Notes under the pieces: model-generated
What the model was told of the DNA's origin: nothing
The model's database searches: none
What the model saw: the letters and a program-made list of their open reading frames with translations, nothing else
Origin: Cervus elaphus
Lineage: Eukaryota; Chordata; Mammalia; Artiodactyla; Cervidae
DNA: 64,000 nucleotides
Direction: 5' to 3'
Assembly: GCF_910594005.1 (NCBI RefSeq)
Contig: NC_057820.1
Coordinates: 5,275,001 to 5,339,000 of the forward strand
Position numbers and translations under genes: made by a program
In this document: positions 1 to 10,372 of the stretch, one piece after another
How the letters are laid out: every line of letters begins with the position of its first letter
Position numbering within the stretch: the stretch's first letter is position 1

Positions 1-116
1 AACAACAGGCCAGAAGGGTGGAAAATGGCCATGATTTGTGTATGGCATCAAAGGCTATTTTTTGTCTACCATGCCCACTGCCTTTCTGCTGAATCAAATA
101 CTAACACTGAAATGCT

Positions 117-330
117 TATATAGTATGAAAGTGAAAGGCTCTCAGTCATGTCTGACTTTTTGCCATCCCATAGACTATAGAGTCCATGGAATTCTCCAGG
201 CCAGAATGCTGGAGTGGGTAGCCTTTCCCTTCTCCAGGGGATCTTCCCAACCAAGGGATCAAACTGGGGTCTCCCGCACAGCAGGTGGATTCTTTACCAG
301 CTGAGCCACCATGGAAGCATATATAGTATG
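117..330 (-). mobile_element. Bov-tA SINE with target-site duplication
   Basis: Reverse complement of a Bov-tA element (body 128-319): the tRNA-Glu-like head lies at the right end (ctgagccacc... read backwards) and the Bov-A tail at the left. An 11-bp direct repeat, tatatagtatg, sits at 117-127 and 320-330 and is the target-site duplication, so both ends are defined. These SINEs are mobilised by BovB proteins. The copy is non-coding and the short frames across it are chance. Confidence 0.93.
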
Positions 331-447
331 TCATAGTTTAATGAAGGCTCTGCTTTTAAAACACATTAAGACACATTTCTTAGCATCAGTGACTATATTC
401 CCTAGGAACAAAATTGGGACACTCTGATGCCTGGGTCACAAACTGCC

Positions 448-1203
448 TCGATTAATTATGTTGGGTGTGTCTGTTAAGGGTGTGTCTGGATGAGATTAGC
501 ATCTGAGCCAGTAGACTGCCCTCCTCTGTGTGGGCAGGCCTCATCCAACCTTTATAAGGATGGCTTGAACAGAACTCAAAGGCTGAGAAGCAAGAGTTCA
601 CTCTCTCTGTGTGTGACATTCTTTGACCTGGTGGCCGGAGTCCCCAACCTCCTGGATCAAATCCTTGATGATCTGAGGTGGAGTTGTTGTAATAATAATA
701 GAAATAAAGTGCACAATAAATGGAGCAGTCTTGAATCATCCTGAAACCACCCACCCTCCCATCCCGGGCACCATCCATGGAAAAACTGTCTTCCACAAAA
801 CGGGTCCCTGGTGCCAAAAAGGTTGGGGATGGCTGGCTGGGGGGACATGATCAGTCTTTTCTTGCCTTTGGATTCAAACCTGAAACTGTGATTTACACTA
901 TTGGTTTTTCTGGCCTTTAGATTTGGACCGGAACTTTGCCATTGTTCTCCTGGGTCTCCAGCTTTCTGACTGCAGATTTAGGACTTCTAACCTCCATGAA
1001 TAAGAGAGTCAATTCTTTATAATAAATTTCTTTATAAATATAGTATAATAATATAATTATATGCATAATATAATGACATATGTATATAAAGACATGCAAT
1101 TATATAACTTACAATTACATATAATACATACATATGTAATTATATATTATTATAATAGAAACCCTATTGGATCTGTTTCTCTGAACAACCCGTACTGATG
1201 CAA
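448..1203 (+). repeat. Old LTR-like interspersed repeat, split by a hAT fossil
   Basis: The left part (448-626) and right part (844-1203) read as one old mammalian repeat. It opens with a gttgggtgtgtctgtta-type start and ends near 1160-1203 with a ctattggatctgtttctct motif. I recognise the pattern but cannot assign the family with confidence. A TA-rich expansion at about 1020-1160 lies inside its 3' part. The gap between the halves is filled by the DNA-transposon fossil at 635-835. Confidence 0.55.
627..843. mobile_element. Non-autonomous hAT DNA transposon fossil
   Basis: Imperfect terminal inverted repeats flank 635-835: ccggagtccccaacc on the left, and ggttggggatggctg on the right, whose reverse complement matches. 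An imperfect 8-bp target repeat (cctggtgg at 627-634, gctggggg at 836-843) fits hAT integration. The interior resembles the abundant mammalian hAT-Tip100-type MITEs (Arthur/Zaphod-like). No transposase reading frame is present. Confidence 0.55.
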
Positions 1204-1510
1204 CCACCGTTCACTAGCACGTGGTCTGGCAGAGATGAGTTGGAAATTGACAGAAAAGTACAAGGTAAGTGATCTTTTTCTTGATCTGATACCAACCCTC
1301 CGCTCCACAGCCTCATCTCTGCTCCCAGCCCCTACATGCCCTGAACTTACTGCCAGGGCTGCAGGCTTTTGCTATTGCCCAGACTTCTGCATTAGTGCAT
1401 TTTTTTCCTGAAGGATGACATGTTTTGAGGCCAGCTCAAGAAGATACTTCTTCAAGGGAGCCTTTCCTGACATCCTCAAGAATTTTTTCTTTTTTTTTTT
1501 TTTTAACTTC
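1204..1510. other. Unassigned sequence with poly-T tract
   Basis: No gene or repeat recognised, apart from a poly-T run at about 1487-1504 just before a SINE. A good 5' splice-site match (aag|gtaagtga) occurs at about 1263-1272, but no open exon with an acceptor is visible upstream. Confidence 0.4.
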
Positions 1511-1649
1511 TTGTATCTCTTGGAGGAGGAGACGGCAACCCACTCCAGTATTCTCGCCTGGAAAATTCCACGGACAGAGACTGACGGGTTACACTTCATG
1601 GGGTCAGAAGGAGTAGGACATGACTGAGTACACGCACAATTGTATCTCT
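1511..1649 (+). mobile_element. 5'-truncated Bov-A/Bov-tA SINE with TSD
   Basis: The Bov-A body 1521-1639 lacks the tRNA-like head and starts within the ggcaacccactccag region. The 10-bp direct repeat ttgtatctct at 1511-1520 and 1640-1649 marks the insertion. Confidence 0.88.
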
Positions 1650-1783
1650 GTCCTAACTTCTAAATAAAGGTAGAAACATTTCCTTTCCTTTCCCCTTCAC
1701 ACTGTGAATGTTTAAAAATGATGTCTTCATCATTTTTAGCATCCTTGACATCTGGCATAGAGCACACAAATTTAGAGGGTGTG

Positions 1784-1905
1784 TGCATGGCAACCCACAC
1801 CTGTATTCTTGCCTGGAGAGCCCTGTGGACAGAGGAGCCTGGCGGGCTATGGTCCACAGGGTCACAAAGAGTCCGACATGACTAAAGCGACTTAGCACGT
1901 GCACA
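1784..1905 (+). mobile_element. 5'-truncated Bov-A SINE fragment
   Basis: Starts at ggcaacccacacctg and runs to the gacttagcacgtgcacac end typical of these SINEs. No clear target-site duplication. Confidence 0.82.
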
Positions 1906-2124
1906 CACGTGTATGTATATGTGGTCGCTTGTTTGCTTTTCTGAATGGAAGACCAAAATGGTAAATTTCTCTGTGTTATCCATTTCCTTCACTGTAATCA
2001 AAACCTTATAGTATGAAAATCAATATATTGTCGACTCTTCTGGCATCTTACAGAGTTCCTTTCCATAGAGCCGATAAAGCAGGGCAGAGTGAGGGTGAGA
2101 GAACATGTTTGGGATGAGAAGTGA

Positions 2125-2330
2125 CTGGATCTGAATCTGGCCTCTACCCACTTGTTATTCTTACGACTTTGAAGGACTTAACCTCCTTCAGCCCTCATTT
2201 CTTCACTGGTAAAATGGGGATGATAAGGGTGCTTATCTCCTAGACTGTTGTGCACAGTAATGAGATAATACACACAGCACACCTACATGCAGTGCTTGGC
2301 ATTCTCTGCCATCTGGTAGTGATAGCAGAA
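2125..2330 (+). repeat. MIR SINE
   Basis: Contains the MIR core: a ctgaatctggcctct head, the ttcactggtaaaatgggg centre, and an attaatgagataatacac-like 3' region ending with gcagtgcttggc. It is degraded, as expected for this pre-eutherian family. Confidence 0.75.
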
Positions 2331-2461
2331 ACAGAAGAAGAGGAAAATTAATAGCTTCTCAGTTTTGAACTTGGCTTTTTCACACTTCTTCCCCAGAAAA
2401 AGAAAGCATTAGGACTGCCTTCCGATTTTCAGTTATCTTAAAATACCGGAATTTGAGAACT

Positions 2462-2679
2462 ATGCTTAATGAGAGTGAAAGTGTTAGCCAGTCAGTTGTG
2501 TCCAAGTCTCTGTGACCCCACGGACTGTAGCCCACCAGAATCGTCTTTCCATGGAATTCTCAAGCAAGAATACTGGAGTGGATGGCCACCTTCCCGACCC
2601 AGGGATTGAACCCAGGTCTTCTGCATTGCAGGCAGACTCTTTACTGTCTGAGGCACCAGGGAAACCCATGCTTAATGAG
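2462..2679 (-). mobile_element. Bov-tA SINE with 12-bp TSD
   Basis: Full-length minus-strand element, 2474-2667. Perfect 12-bp direct repeats, atgcttaatgag, lie at 2462-2473 and 2668-2679. The tRNA-like head with its B-box region is at the right end. Confidence 0.94.
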
Positions 2680-3053
2680 TAAAATTTATTGTTCTTATGT
2701 TTGGATTAATCATTAGAAATGACCTTTCCAAGGGGGCACCGGCCACCTTCCACCTTGTGAAGGAGAGCTAAGCTGAGAGACATGGGTGCCAGTATTTTTC
2801 CTTATCTCTGCAGCAGCTTGTTGCTAGGGAGAGCCGCTCTAGGAGCTTAATATCTTGATCTTTGGATAAAATGAAGACATAATTCATAAGAAACAGGTTC
2901 ATATATTAAACTTCAGCTGGGGAGGGAATAAGGAAAGGAACTTTCAAAATTAGAGAAAATTAGCAAAGTAGAGATTCAAAAGTTTAATGGCATCTTAAGG
3001 GTTCTGAGCCAGGGGCCTGGGATAGAGTGGTATTGATGAAAAAATACACCCAA
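2680..3053. other. Unassigned unique sequence
   Basis: No repeat family, splice-bounded frame or RNA gene recognised between the Bov-tA and the LTR-like block. Confidence 0.4.
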
Positions 3054-3496
3054 TGTAAAAACTGAGAGTTATGTCTTATTCAGTAGAAATCTTAGGACTA
3101 AAACCAGTGAGGCAGCATCTCAAGTAACCCTGAGAGAACTCCTCTGAGGAGGTGAGGGGAAGAGCCAGGTTATATAGAAGTTTTTGCAACAAAGGGCACG
3201 TAGTCTAATCATCAACAGTTTTTTTGTAAATTGAAGAAAAACCAGATATCCCAAGTTAAGGAATTTAGTGGCTTTCTATGTACAGGAAGATGCAAAAGTT
3301 TGGGCTCAGTGAAGTCACTGCTTTGATACACACCCCAGCTATCTGGACCAGTATCCTGCATTTTTCCCATCCTGGGCTCCCCTGGGTCTCATGGTAGGGA
3401 GTGGATGCAGTCTGAAGGCTGCATTCTTTCCTTCCTGAGTTCCCTCAGGGCTCACCAGCTCAGCTTACCTGGCGGCTGCAATTGTTAATGACCGCA
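3054..3496 (+). repeat. Solitary LTR-like repeat, family uncertain
   Basis: Begins tgtaaaaactgagagtt and ends ttaatgaccgca, so it has TG...CA boundaries and the length of a solo LTR. The text (decoded from about 3080 to 3480) resembles an LTR repeat common in artiodactyl genomes. No matching 5-bp target repeat is seen, because a Bov-tA abuts its right edge. Without a database search the LTR call is an inference. There is no internal viral coding sequence. Confidence 0.4.
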
Positions 3497-3688
3497 GGTA
3501 GCTCAGTGGTAAAGAAATCTGTCTGCAAATGCTGGAGATGTGGGCTTGATCTCTGGGTCAGGAAGATCACCTGGAGAAGGGAATGGCAACCCACTCCAGT
3601 CTTCTTGCCTCAAGAATTCCATGCAGAGAGGAACCTGATGAGCTACAATCTGTGGGGTTGCAAAGAATCAGACACAACTGAGTGACTT
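3497..3688 (+). mobile_element. Bov-tA SINE
   Basis: The head ggtagctcagtggtaaag is followed by the Bov-A body and an acaactgagtgacttt end. Its left edge coincides with the end of the LTR-like block. Only the first few bases of the head are missing. Confidence 0.88.
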
Positions 3689-3774
3689 TCCACAAGATGT
3701 GGAAGTGACATATCATTCATATCTCTTTCAGTACATTAACCCTGAAGTTAAAAAAAAAACACAAAAAGCCAGTG

Positions 3775-4150
3775 GTTTCTAAAATATAAACAGAAATATA
3801 AAAACAATGCATATTAACACATATATGTGGAATCTAGAAAAATGGTACAGATGAATGTGTTTGCAAAGCAGAAGTAGAGACACAGTTGTCAATAATAAAT
3901 ATAAAGACACCAACGGGGGAAAGCAGCTTGGGATGAACCGGGAGGTTGGAATTGACATATATACACTAGTATGTATAAAATAGATATATTGTGTTGCACA
4001 GGGAGCTCTACTCAATGGGAACCGAAATGGGAAGGAAGTCTAAAAAGAAGGAATGCATGTGGACATACAGCTGATTCACTTTGCTTTATAGCATAAGCTA
4101 ACACAGCATTGTAAAGCATCAATGTACTCCAATAAATTTTTTTAAAGTTC
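3775..4150 (+). mobile_element. L1 3' end (artiodactyl type)
   Basis: L1 3'-UTR text: ttggaattgacatatatac, the gttgcacagggagctctac segment, gattcactttgc, then aacacagcattgtaaag and a degenerate A-rich tail. Strongly 5' truncated, with no ORF2 remnant. Confidence 0.8.
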
Positions 4151-4412
4151 CTCCAAAAAAAAAAACAAACCAAAGCAAAAAACATATTTCCCAAACCTCA
4201 AATTAAAAAATGATTATATAACTTTGCACATCTAATTTTAACTGAAAGGCATATTTAGGTAAGTCTTTAATAGTTTTCATTTGAATTCTTTTTTTAAAAA
4301 AATTTAATGTGTGTTTGGAGCTGGCAAGTGTACCACTGCAAATTTTTTTATGAAACAAGGGAGGTATACTTACATATACTTAACTACCTTATTTAATCCT
4401 CACCACAAACTT
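4151..4412. other. A/T-rich unassigned sequence
   Basis: The A-rich tail of the preceding L1 grades into AT-rich unique sequence. No feature recognised. Confidence 0.4.
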
Positions 4413-4612
4413 AACCCAGTGGCTCAGTGGTAAAGAATCTGCCTTACAATGCAAGAGACACAGGAGATGTGGGTTCAATCCCTGGGTCAGGAAGATCCCC
4501 TGGAGGAGGAAATGACAATCCACTCCAGTTATTTCTTGCCCGGAGAATCCCATGGACAGAGGAGACTGGTGAGCTATGGTCCATGGGCCGCAAAGAATCA
4601 GACACAAGCACT
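4413..4612 (+). mobile_element. Bov-tA SINE
   Basis: The head cccagtggctcagtgg, the B-box-like gggttcaatccc and the Bov-A body are all present, ending near cagacacaagcac. Directly followed by an L1 3' segment. Confidence 0.88.
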
Positions 4613-4818
4613 ATGCTTGTTAGCGGGCAAAGGGGACGGGGTGATAAATTGGGAGACTGGGATTGACAGGTACACACTACTAGATACAAAACAGGTGACT
4701 AAGAAGGAGTCCCTGTATAGCACAGGGGCCTCTACTCAGTACTCTGTAATGGCCTGCATGGGAAAACAATCTGAAAAAGAGTGGGATGCATGTACATAAA
4801 TACATACTTTTATATACT

Positions 4819-5388
4819 AAAGTGAAAGAGGAGAGTGAAAATGTTGGCTTAAAGCTCAACATTCAGAAAACTAAGATCATGGCATCTGGTCCCATCACTT
4901 CATGGGAAATAGATGGGGAGACAGTGGAAACAATGTCAGACTTTATTTTCTTGGGCTCCAAAATCACTGCAGATGGTGACTGCAGCCATGAAATTAAAAG
5001 ATGCTTACTCCTTGGAAGGAAAGTTATGACCAACCTAGATAGCATATTAAAAAGCAGAGACATTACTTTGCCAACAAAGGTCCATCTGGTCAAGGCTATG
5101 GTTTTTCCGGTAGTCTTGTATGGATGTGAGAGTTGGACTGTGAAGAAAGCTGAGCGCCGAAAAATTGATGCTTTTGAACTGTGGTGTTGGAGAAGACTCT
5201 TGAGAGTCCCTTGGACTGCAAGGAGATCCAACCAGTCCATCCTAAAGGAGATAAGTCCTGGGTGTTCATTGGAAGGACTGATGCTGAAGCTGAAACTCCA
5301 ATACTTTGGCCACCTCATGCAAAGAGTTAACTCATTGGAAAAGACCCTGATGCTGGGAGGGACTGGGGGCAGGAGGAGAAGGGGATGA
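4819..5388 (+). pseudogene. BovB ORF2 C-terminal fragment (reverse transcriptase thumb/C-terminal region)
   Basis: About 190 codons stay open without a frameshift. They begin just after where the catalytic YADD box would be, so the polymerase centre is absent. Recognisable RTE-clade landmarks in order are IQKTKIM, LGSKITADGDCSHEIKR, YGCESWT and the Cys/Trp-rich WCWRRLLRVPWTARRSNQS near residue 150. The frame stops at TGA 5386-5388, where other copies here read CGA (for example near 51719-51721). A CpG transition therefore explains the stop. It is a dead 5'-truncated copy with no start of its own, but it is the least decayed BovB reading frame in the window. Confidence 0.85.
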
Positions 5389-5540
5389 CAGAGGATGAGA
5401 TGGCTGGATGGCATCACCGACTTGATGGGCATGAGTTTGAGTAAACTCCGGGAGTTGGTGATGGACAGGGAGGCCTGGCGTGCTGCGGTTCATGGGGTCG
5501 CAGAGAGTCGGACCCGACTGAGCGACTGAACTGAACTGAT
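4819..5540 (+). mobile_element. BovB LINE, 5'-truncated
   Basis: The last part of BovB: the C-terminal region of ORF2 downstream of the YADD box, then the 3' end and the (actga)n-type tail at 5521-5540. It interrupts the L1 3' UTR. Left and right breakpoints share short tata.acta-like sequence, a possible but weak target repeat. Confidence 0.9.
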
Positions 5541-5717
5541 ATAAGCTGTGCTCAGACACTCCAGTCTTTTTGACCCCATGGACTGTAACCCACCAGTCTC
5601 CTCTGTGGAATTTTCCAGGCAAGAATACTGGAGGGGGTTGCCATTTCCTACTCCAGTTTGTCCATGGGGTCGCAAAGAGTTGGACATGACTGAGCAACTG
5701 AAGTGAACTGAACTGAT
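5541..5717. mobile_element. Rearranged Bov-A unit (inverted then direct)
   Basis: 5541-5660 is Bov-A in minus orientation (gaccccatggac near 5570). 5661-5717 is a plus-strand 3' tail (gtccatggggtcgcaaag near 5663), ending in the same gaactgaactgat as the preceding BovB tail (5528-5540 and 5705-5717). The two arms are partly self-complementary. This fits a 5'-inverted SINE insertion or a local foldback. Confidence 0.6.
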
Positions 5718-5741
5718 GTGTGTGTGTGTGTGTGTGTGTGT
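5717..5741. repeat. (TG)n microsatellite
   Basis: About twelve perfect TG dinucleotides between the SINE composite and the resumed L1 end. Confidence 0.95.
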
Positions 5742-5815
5742 ATAAACTAGCCGTACACCTGAAACTAATACAACAGTGTAAATCAACTATACTCCAGTAA
5801 AATCTTTAAAAAGAA

Positions 5816-6247
5816 AAGAATCATTGATGAGCTCCTAAGTTTCTGTTCTATTTAAAAACAGCTGGACCCCTCAGTTGTTCAAGGTCACCTGGGCCACTGG
5901 AGGGGCAAATTTGCACATCAGTTGGAGAGGACCTGGGAAACCCTTTCACCCTTGGCTTTAATTTGTGGAATCCACTCTCCAGACTGCAAATTTGTTTATT
6001 CCTTCCTTCCTCCTACCCCCAAACACTAGGAAGTGAGGACACTCCCTTGGAGCAGGTGTTAGCAATACTGTGTTCAGGGTAAACAAACTCTGCCTAAGCT
6101 TCTTGGAGAAGGTCTTTAAGAAAGAATCTTGGATTTCTGCATTTCAAAACTGACTATTGAAATACAAGCTATGGGTTTTGGAGGGCCTCTCCCAAGGTGC
6201 TTCAAACTTCCTTTTGATCTTTCTCTGCGTTATTCTCTCCCAGTATG
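5816..6247. other. Unassigned unique sequence
   Basis: No gene or repeat recognised. Includes a small tttattccttccttcctcc pyrimidine patch near 6000. Confidence 0.4.
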
Positions 6248-6450
6248 TGTCTTAGTCATTCCGTCATGTCTGACTCTTTGGGACCCATGTACTATACCTT
6301 CCAGGCTCCTCTGTCCATGGGTTCTCCAGGCAAGAATACTGGAGTGGGTTGTCGTTTCCTTCTCCCAGAGATCTTTCCAACCCAGGGATCAAACCCGGGT
6401 CTCCTGCATTGCAGACAGGTTCTTTATCATCTGAGCCACCAGCGAAGACT
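6248..6450 (-). mobile_element. Bov-tA SINE
   Basis: A minus-strand copy from the catgtctgactctttggg side to ctgagccaccagcgaag. Nearly full length. No clean target repeat noticed. Confidence 0.9.
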
Positions 6451-8104
6451 CCACCTCAAAATGCTCAGTTTTCCTAGAAAGTGAGGCTCTTTTCCATCAA
6501 ATGCCTACAATTTATTTTCCTTCCTGATTTTCAGTAAGGCTGGGAATTAGGTGTTGGGATGTCAGGGCTTCCTGACATCACTTGTTGAGCTCTGCTGGGG
6601 GATATTTATGGAGAATTTAGTTAATGTCACTGTGGGCACTGCCAAGTAGTTTTCAGAAATGTTTTCTTTCCTAACGACACATCCTCTAACTGAGAAGACA
6701 GGCAGAACCTTTCCTATTTTCCAAAATATGAGACTCTGCCATTAGATGAGACTGAGAAGAAGAAAAACAAGTCCCTAAGGTCACTGCAAATGGCTGTGAC
6801 CAGAAAGCACACAATTTCACTTAATGATGTTTAAACGAAACACAGTCAGAGAACATTTTAAAATATTCCTGATGCCTCGTCTGAAAAGGGCAACTGCACT
6901 TATAAATTTAGCTTTTAAACCAGTGGAACCAAAGTATTCTTGGCAAAATAGATTATATCTCCCCAAACTGGACATAGGTGATCCTTTTTAAGCTGGCTGC
7001 TTCCAAACAATTGTTGAAGCAGAGTCTGAGTTTGGGTTTCAGAAAGGGCGCTGAAAAATCACATGAACATTTGAAGCAAATGCTGTGTGCACTTAGTGTT
7101 TTTCTGGGAACAAATTTCAGACCTTGCACCTAATTTCTATAATGGACCTTCACCCTAGACATTTTACACTAAATGATCTAATGCAGCATTGGAAAGAATT
7201 TTCTAGAATGAACTTGGCCTGGGCCTTTGGATGAGACCTGAGGAAGCAGGAGGGCAGAGGAAGAGTCTCATTTAAGGATCTGTTATCAGTGGGATTCAGC
7301 CAGTCAACAAACATCCAGCCAGAAACTTGCTCAGTGAAAGGCAGGAGATGTGATCGCCTGTCTTTAAAGGAGGACAATCATAAACGCAATTGTCAACTTG
7401 AAATTGCCCACTCCTTTCAAGTCTCTGGCTGCAGAATTGAAGCCTGGAGCCTCCACATCCCCAGGGGAGACTACATGCTGTGTGATTTGAAGTGTTCATT
7501 AGTTGATTTGTGTAAAGTGCTTTGAAGATGTGAGGCACCAAAGTGCTAGAAACTGTCATCAACCTCCTTAAACTTTCTTTGTCTCTCTTTTACCTAAGGG
7601 CAACGGACAGGACCCCAAATACACACCGTGCCCCGAAGTCTCATCATTAATAAGAGGTCTACCTGAATAGGGGTGTGCCTTTTTTCCTGCAGAGGAGAGG
7701 ACTTGCCTCCTGTAAGAGGCTAGTTGAGAACAGGTGCCTCCTCCGTTGAGCGGAGTGGCAGGTTTATGGGAAGATGCTTAAGACAAGTTAAAGCCTAGAG
7801 AGTTGGCAGTAAATTAAATAAGAGAATCTGCAGGCTGGATGTCCCAGTGCGTTCGGAAGCCAGTTACCCAGCCGCTGTTGCCTGTGATCTGCACAGGCAA
7901 CAGAAGGATCAGAATTTACAATCTAATTGGGGCAATCGTTAACAGATAAGGAAGTACACAGGTAACTACAACATAAATCAGGATGTGTTCAGAGCTATGT
8001 GAGAGACTCAAAGAACAGAAAAGGGTTGCAAATTGGGAGTGTCAGCCTTCTTGGGTTGAATCAAGAAATTTCAAGAAGAGAGTGGCTTTGGGAAGAGAAA
8101 CACA
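6451..8104. other. Repeat-poor stretch, no gene recognised
   Basis: About 1.65 kb with no young SINE or LINE that I can recognise. Small open frames occur on both strands around 7150-7560 but lack splice context or a recognisable protein. Could contain old degraded repeats below my detection. Confidence 0.4.
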
Positions 8105-8180
8105 TGAGAACTAGAAGCAACCTTCATTGAGAACTCTGTGTGTGCTCACGAACTAAATCCTTTCCACACATCATCTCATT
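8105..8180 (-). repeat. MIR fragment
   Basis: Antisense MIR 3' text: cattgagaactctgtgtgtgc and aaatcctttccacacatc, then atctcattaaatgga. Interrupted on the right by a CHR-type SINE. Confidence 0.5.
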
Positions 8181-8412
8181 AAATGGATCTATTTTTTTTT
8201 AAGACTTTTTTTTTAATGTTGACCATTTTTAAAGTCTTTATTGAATTTATTACAATGTCATTTCTGTTTTATGTTTAGGTTTTTTTTTTTTTTTTTTGGC
8301 TGAGAGGCTTATGGGATCTTAGTTTCTGGACCAGGCATTGCACTCGTATGCCCTGAAATGGAAGGTAAAGTCTTAACCGCCAGACCGCCACCAGGGAAGC
8401 CCTTGAAATGGA
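8181..8412 (-). mobile_element. CHR-type artiodactyl SINE, minus strand
   Basis: Reverse complement of the tRNA-headed CHR SINE: poly-T near 8280, ggcttatgggatcttag, then ccagaccgccaccaggg at the right end. The direct repeat aaatgga at 8181-8187 and 8406-8412 brackets the element. Its 3' side (left) carries the extra tttattgaatttattac segment seen in longer family members. Confidence 0.75.
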
Positions 8413-9289
8413 CCTTGACTGGCAGGCGGGGCTGTGACAGGTGACGGTCAGGGTCGAGGTGCCATTGCTCAAGGAAGAAGCAAGGTAACAGCCATAGCAT
8501 CTCAGGCTCTTCTCTACGGAAGCTTGCTTCTGCCTTTCACCGCCCTTTCCTTGATTGCTTAGATATGGATAGTGATTTTTTGTGAGCTTTTACTTATCCT
8601 AGTAACCCAGGCCAAGACCGTCAGAATCATTATCTCAATGTTTACCTAGATTTCCTGATTATAAGGGCCATGTGAGGTATCAGGGGAGCTCTAGAGGGTC
8701 CCTGTGAAATCGAATTGAAGGACATTCTGTTTACAGGGCTGTTGGGGACTTGTCTCAAAGAGGTTTTTCCTAGCCTCACACCATACTTAACTTATTTGAA
8801 TTTGCCAGGGTTAGATCCCAAACCAGAGAAAGGGCATGAATGGAACAATTGGCAGCATTTAAGTAAGGCTGTGGATTAGTATAGAGGATTGGATTAATGT
8901 CGATGTCCTAATTTTAATTAGTGTATTGAATATTATGGCTACAGAAGACATTGATATTTGGCGAAGCTGAATGTAAAGCATAAGACAATTCCTATTATAC
9001 TTTTGGCAACTTTTTTTACTAGTCAGATTATTTCAAAGTGAAGAGTTAAAAATAAGAATAAATGAGAATATTTAGGTGGATTCAAAGTGACTAGGGTGGA
9101 AGCTTGCTGGAAATGGGAGGGGAAATTGAGACAAAACCCCAGGCCCACCTTTTGGCTTTGAAGCTTCTGGAACACTTGCTGAAAGCATGGTCCCCGGCCC
9201 CAGAAACTTCAGGGCAGGAGCCTGAGAATCCATATGTGGACAGGCTCCTCCGCTTGGTCCTTCTAAGGGGAGTGTGAGAAACAGCATTA
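8413..9289. other. Unassigned unique sequence
   Basis: No gene or repeat recognised. Confidence 0.35.
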
Positions 9290-9475
9290 CCTCATTTGTT
9301 TATCTAATCCCCCGGGCAAGTGAGAAGCGTTTTCCCAATTGTCAGGAGGGCAAGAGGGGTGAACTGAGGTTCAAGGAGGTTATGTTGCCGGGATCACAGG
9401 TCTGATACGTGATAAAGCTGAAATTCAGTTTCTCCCTCTTTTGAACTCTCCAGTAAAGCTTTTCTTAGGACTCTC
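9290..9475 (-). repeat. MIR SINE, minus strand
   Basis: Antisense MIR core: gtgaactgaggttcaagg, then a ggttatgttgccgggatcacaggtc-like run, then aaagctgaaattcag. Moderately diverged. Confidence 0.6.
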
Positions 9476-9924
9476 ATCTAACCTCCCTGGATTTGTACAC
9501 TCACCTTTTCTGAAACTCCTGGCAGACACTCCATCCTTTCCCCTCCCTTCCTGCAGACCCTGATTTTGCTCTTCTGCATCTTTGCAGCACCCAACTCCAT
9601 CCTAACACACACCCAGGCTGCCCTTTATATTTATGACCCCATTGACCTATGCTTACCATCAAGGGTTGTTTTTTTTTTTTCTTTTTTTAATTTTTGTCTC
9701 ATTGGTCATTCTGTATGTGTGTCCCACCTACTGGATACAAGCTATTTTTGTTTGGGAAAACTTTTGGATTTATAGTCTTTAAATTTTGAGTAATGTTTCT
9801 GTTGCTTTGCATTTAATCTGATATGCATAAAACACACACAAATAGGTGGAGTTAAACCATTTCACTTAATGTCAGATATTAATGAAAAGGTTCAGAATAT
9901 AACTTTTAAGTGATTTGGGGAATG
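9476..9924. other. Unassigned sequence, possibly old L2
   Basis: Pyrimidine-rich text at 9520-9700 resembles an L2 3' region but is too diverged to call. Contains a T-rich tract at about 9668-9690. Confidence 0.3.
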
Positions 9925-10372
9925 AAATAATGGCATTTGCAGCAACACAGAGGGACCTAGAAATGAATTTACTAAGGGAAATAAGTCAGAGAAGGACAAA
10001 TATATGATATCACTTATATGCGCAGTCTAAGAAAATGATACAAATGAGTTTATTTACAGAACAGAAATAGATTCATAGACACAGAAAACACACGTATGGT
10101 TACCAAAGAGGAAGAGGGAAGAGGAATAAATTAGGACTTTGGTATTAAAATATATATAATATATGGAATCTTAGTATATATAAAATAGATAATCAACCAA
10201 GATCTACTGTGGAGCATAGGAATATACTGAATATCTTATAATAAGCTATAATCTATAATGGTAAAGAATCTAAAAAGAATATATACATGAATATTTATAC
10301 ACATCTGAAATTAACACAGCATTATAAATGAACTATTTTTCATTTAAATTTTTAAAAAATTTAAAAAAGAAG
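9925..10372 (+). mobile_element. L1 3' end
   Basis: L1 3'-terminal text: gcatttgcagcaacacagag, aaataagtcagagaaggac, atcacttatatgcgcagtc, ending tctgaaattaacacagcatt and an A/T-rich tail. 5' truncated near the end of ORF2, with no intact frame. Confidence 0.82.

Larger units (their letters stand above)
4625..5815 (+). mobile_element. L1 3' end split by BovB and a SINE composite
   Basis: The left part 4625-4812 (gggattgacaggtacacac, ctgtatagcacaggggcc) and right part 5742-5815 (acacctgaaactaatacaac, tcaactatactccagtaaaa) are consecutive pieces of one ruminant L1 3' UTR. Between them lie a BovB tail (4819-5540), a rearranged Bov-A unit (5541-5717) and a TG microsatellite. The order of insertion is therefore L1 first, BovB and SINE later. 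Confidence 0.82.

Noticed and set aside
4786..5388. 200-codon open frame as a possible host gene
   Set aside because: From about 4819 on, the protein is BovB ORF2 C-terminal sequence; the first residues are L1 3' UTR read-through.
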